The notes beneath the pieces were generated by a model. It made no database searches. It worked only from the letters and a program-made list of their open reading frames with translations, and was not told where the DNA came from. Positions 5,182 to 6,210 of a DNA stretch of 6,210 nt are shown one piece after another. Source of the DNA: Bacteroidia bacterium (lineage in GTDB: Bacteria > Bacteroidota > Bacteroidia > Bacteroidales > Prolixibacteraceae); assembly GCA_025358395.1 (NCBI GenBank), contig JANYJT010000227.1, forward strand, positions 1 through 6,210. The letters run 5' to 3'. The stretch's first letter is position 1. Each line of letters starts with the position of its first letter. The translations under genes were made by a program, and so were the position numbers.

Positions 5182-6204
5182 ATGCATAAAAAATCAGAAC
5201 CAACTATTCACGACATCGCCAGAGAATTGAAAATCTCTGCCTCTACGGTTTCACGGGCCTTGCAAAATAATCCGCGGATCAGCTTCAAGACCAGGGAGAA
5301 AATTCTCTTGATGGCAGAAACAATGGGTTACAGGCCGAATACCCTTGCCTCCAATCTCCGCAATAAAAAATCCAACACCATTGGCATCGTAGTGCCTTTG
5401 ATCAACAGACATTTCTTCGCGTCTGTGATCAGCGGGGCCGAAGAAGTAGCCTTCAAAGCTGGTTATACGGTAGTGATTTCTCAATCTAATGACCTTGTTA
5501 ACAAGGAAATAGCCATCGTTCATTCGATGTTTGCCAACCGCGTTGACGGACTCATTATCTCCATCGCCATGGAAAGCACCACTTTTGAACACCTGAAAAT
5601 GTTCACGAAGAAAAATATCCCGCTGGTTTTTTTCGACAGGGCAGTGCCGGAAATTGAAACCAATAAAATTGTGGTGGATGATTTTATGGTTGGTTTCCGG
5701 GTTACCCAGCACCTGATAGACCAGGGCTACAAAAGGATCGGCCATATGGCAGGTCCGCAGAATCTGATGACTTACCGTGACCGGAAATCCGGATACATGG
5801 AAGCGCTCAGTAAAAATGGTCTTTCGTTTGACGAGTCCATGGTTATTACCAATAAACTTACCAGTGAAGACGGCAAAGAAGCCATTCAACAGCTTATGAG
5901 TCTGCCGCAACCACCTGATGCCATCTTCTGCGGCAACGACACCACTGCTCTCAGCACGATGATCTACCTCCGCGATAAAGGATTCAGAATTCCGGAAGAC
6001 ATTGGAATCGTAGGCTTTAGCAACGAACCATTTTCCAAGGTGGTTTCCCCATCCATCTCGACCATTGCACAACCGGCATTCCTCATGGGACAAAAAGCGG
6101 CTGAGCTGATTTTGAAACAGATTGAGAACCAGGAAAAATCTTTCACGACACTTGTGCTTCCTACTGAACTGATTATCAGAGAGTCATCTAGCCGTAACAA
6201 GTAA
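5182..6204 (+). CDS. LacI/GalR-family transcriptional regulator of uronate catabolism
   Basis: This 340-residue protein has the complete LacI/GalR layout. The N-terminal helix-turn-helix is TIHDIARELKISASTVSRAL (8-27), followed by the third helix and GYRPNTLASNLR (49-60), where Leu59 is the expected minor-groove wedge of the hinge helix. From about residue 66 (NTIGIVVPL) a periplasmic-binding-protein-like effector domain follows, with the typical segments VDGLIIS, VFFDRAVP, FCGNDTTAL, IPEDIGIVGFSNEPFS and STIAQP. It is transcribed divergently from kduI across 171 bp carrying two matching operators, which makes it the likely repressor of the kdu operon and of itself. The inducer is unknown; by analogy with other KDG-pathway regulators, KDG or a diketo intermediate is plausible. 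The ATG at 5182 places TIHDIA at the usual distance from the N-terminus; only a weak AAGGG lies upstream. The stop is inside the window, so the gene is complete. Confidence 0.95.
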   Translation: MHKKSEPTIHDIARELKISASTVSRALQNNPRISFKTREKILLMAETMGYRPNTLASNLRNKKSNTIGIVVPLINRHFFASVISGAEEVAFKAGYTVVISQSNDLVNKEIAIVHSMFANRVDGLIISIAMESTTFEHLKMFTKKNIPLVFFDRAVPEIETNKIVVDDFMVGFRVTQHLIDQGYKRIGHMAGPQNLMTYRDRKSGYMEALSKNGLSFDESMVITNKLTSEDGKEAIQQLMSLPQPPDAIFCGNDTTALSTMIYLRDKGFRIPEDIGIVGFSNEPFSKVVSPSISTIAQPAFLMGQKAAELILKQIENQEKSFTTLVLPTELIIRESSSRNK

Positions 6205-6210
6205 GCGAAT

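Noticed and set aside
5251..6093. Long 280-codon open frame on the minus strand inside the LacI-family gene.
   Set aside because: It is antisense to a full-length, motif-rich regulator, its translation shows no recognisable domain, and its composition (many His, Phe, Asn) is what antisense reading of a coding gene gives.
1..6210. CRISPR array, insertion sequence, toxin-antitoxin or defence system.
   Set aside because: Nearly all the DNA is occupied by seven recognisable metabolic, housekeeping or regulatory genes; no spacer-repeat arrays, transposase or paired terminal repeats were seen.

Overview
The window looks like chromosomal DNA of a Bacteroidota (Bacteroidetes) bacterium. The evidence is a perfect TAnnTTTG-type -7 promoter element, A/T-rich leaders with almost no Shine-Dalgarno sequence, and protein variants typical of that phylum. 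The phylum call is inferred from these features and no database search was made.

Layout: six genes run leftward on the minus strand from 5010 to 44, with gaps of only 10 to 50 bp. In transcription order they are kduI (5010-4168), kduD (4126-3329), kdgK (3316-2282), a KDPG aldolase gene eda (2231-1554), a tetrapyrrole-methylase-family methyltransferase (1543-818) and a PhnP-like metallo-beta-lactamase-fold hydrolase (805-44). A LacI-family regulator (5182-6204) is transcribed divergently. The 171-bp gap between the two transcription units holds a strong candidate promoter for the operon, a perfect 14-bp palindromic operator overlapping its -33 element, and a second related operator 60 bp away over the regulator's own start region.

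Function: the first four genes encode the whole lower pathway for unsaturated uronates released by polysaccharide lyases or unsaturated glucuronyl hydrolases. KduI isomerises 5-dehydro-4-deoxy-D-glucuronate, KduD reduces the product to 2-keto-3-deoxygluconate (KDG), KdgK phosphorylates KDG, and Eda splits KDPG into pyruvate and glyceraldehyde-3-phosphate. Gene order equals reaction order. The presence of KduI points to pectin- or glycosaminoglycan-type substrates rather than alginate, because alginate-derived DEH is usually reduced directly without KduI. No lyase, transporter or SusCD pair lies in the window. The last two genes look like housekeeping enzymes that may be co-transcribed, and they have no obvious step in uronate catabolism.

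Non-coding structure: three TGCTAAT octamer-spaced repeats lie between kdgK and eda, and a strong hairpin resembling a REP element lies at the left edge (1-23), just past the last gene. I see no RNA gene, CRISPR array, insertion sequence or clearly new defence or mobile system. The most useful observations are the operator/promoter architecture and the small intergenic repeats.
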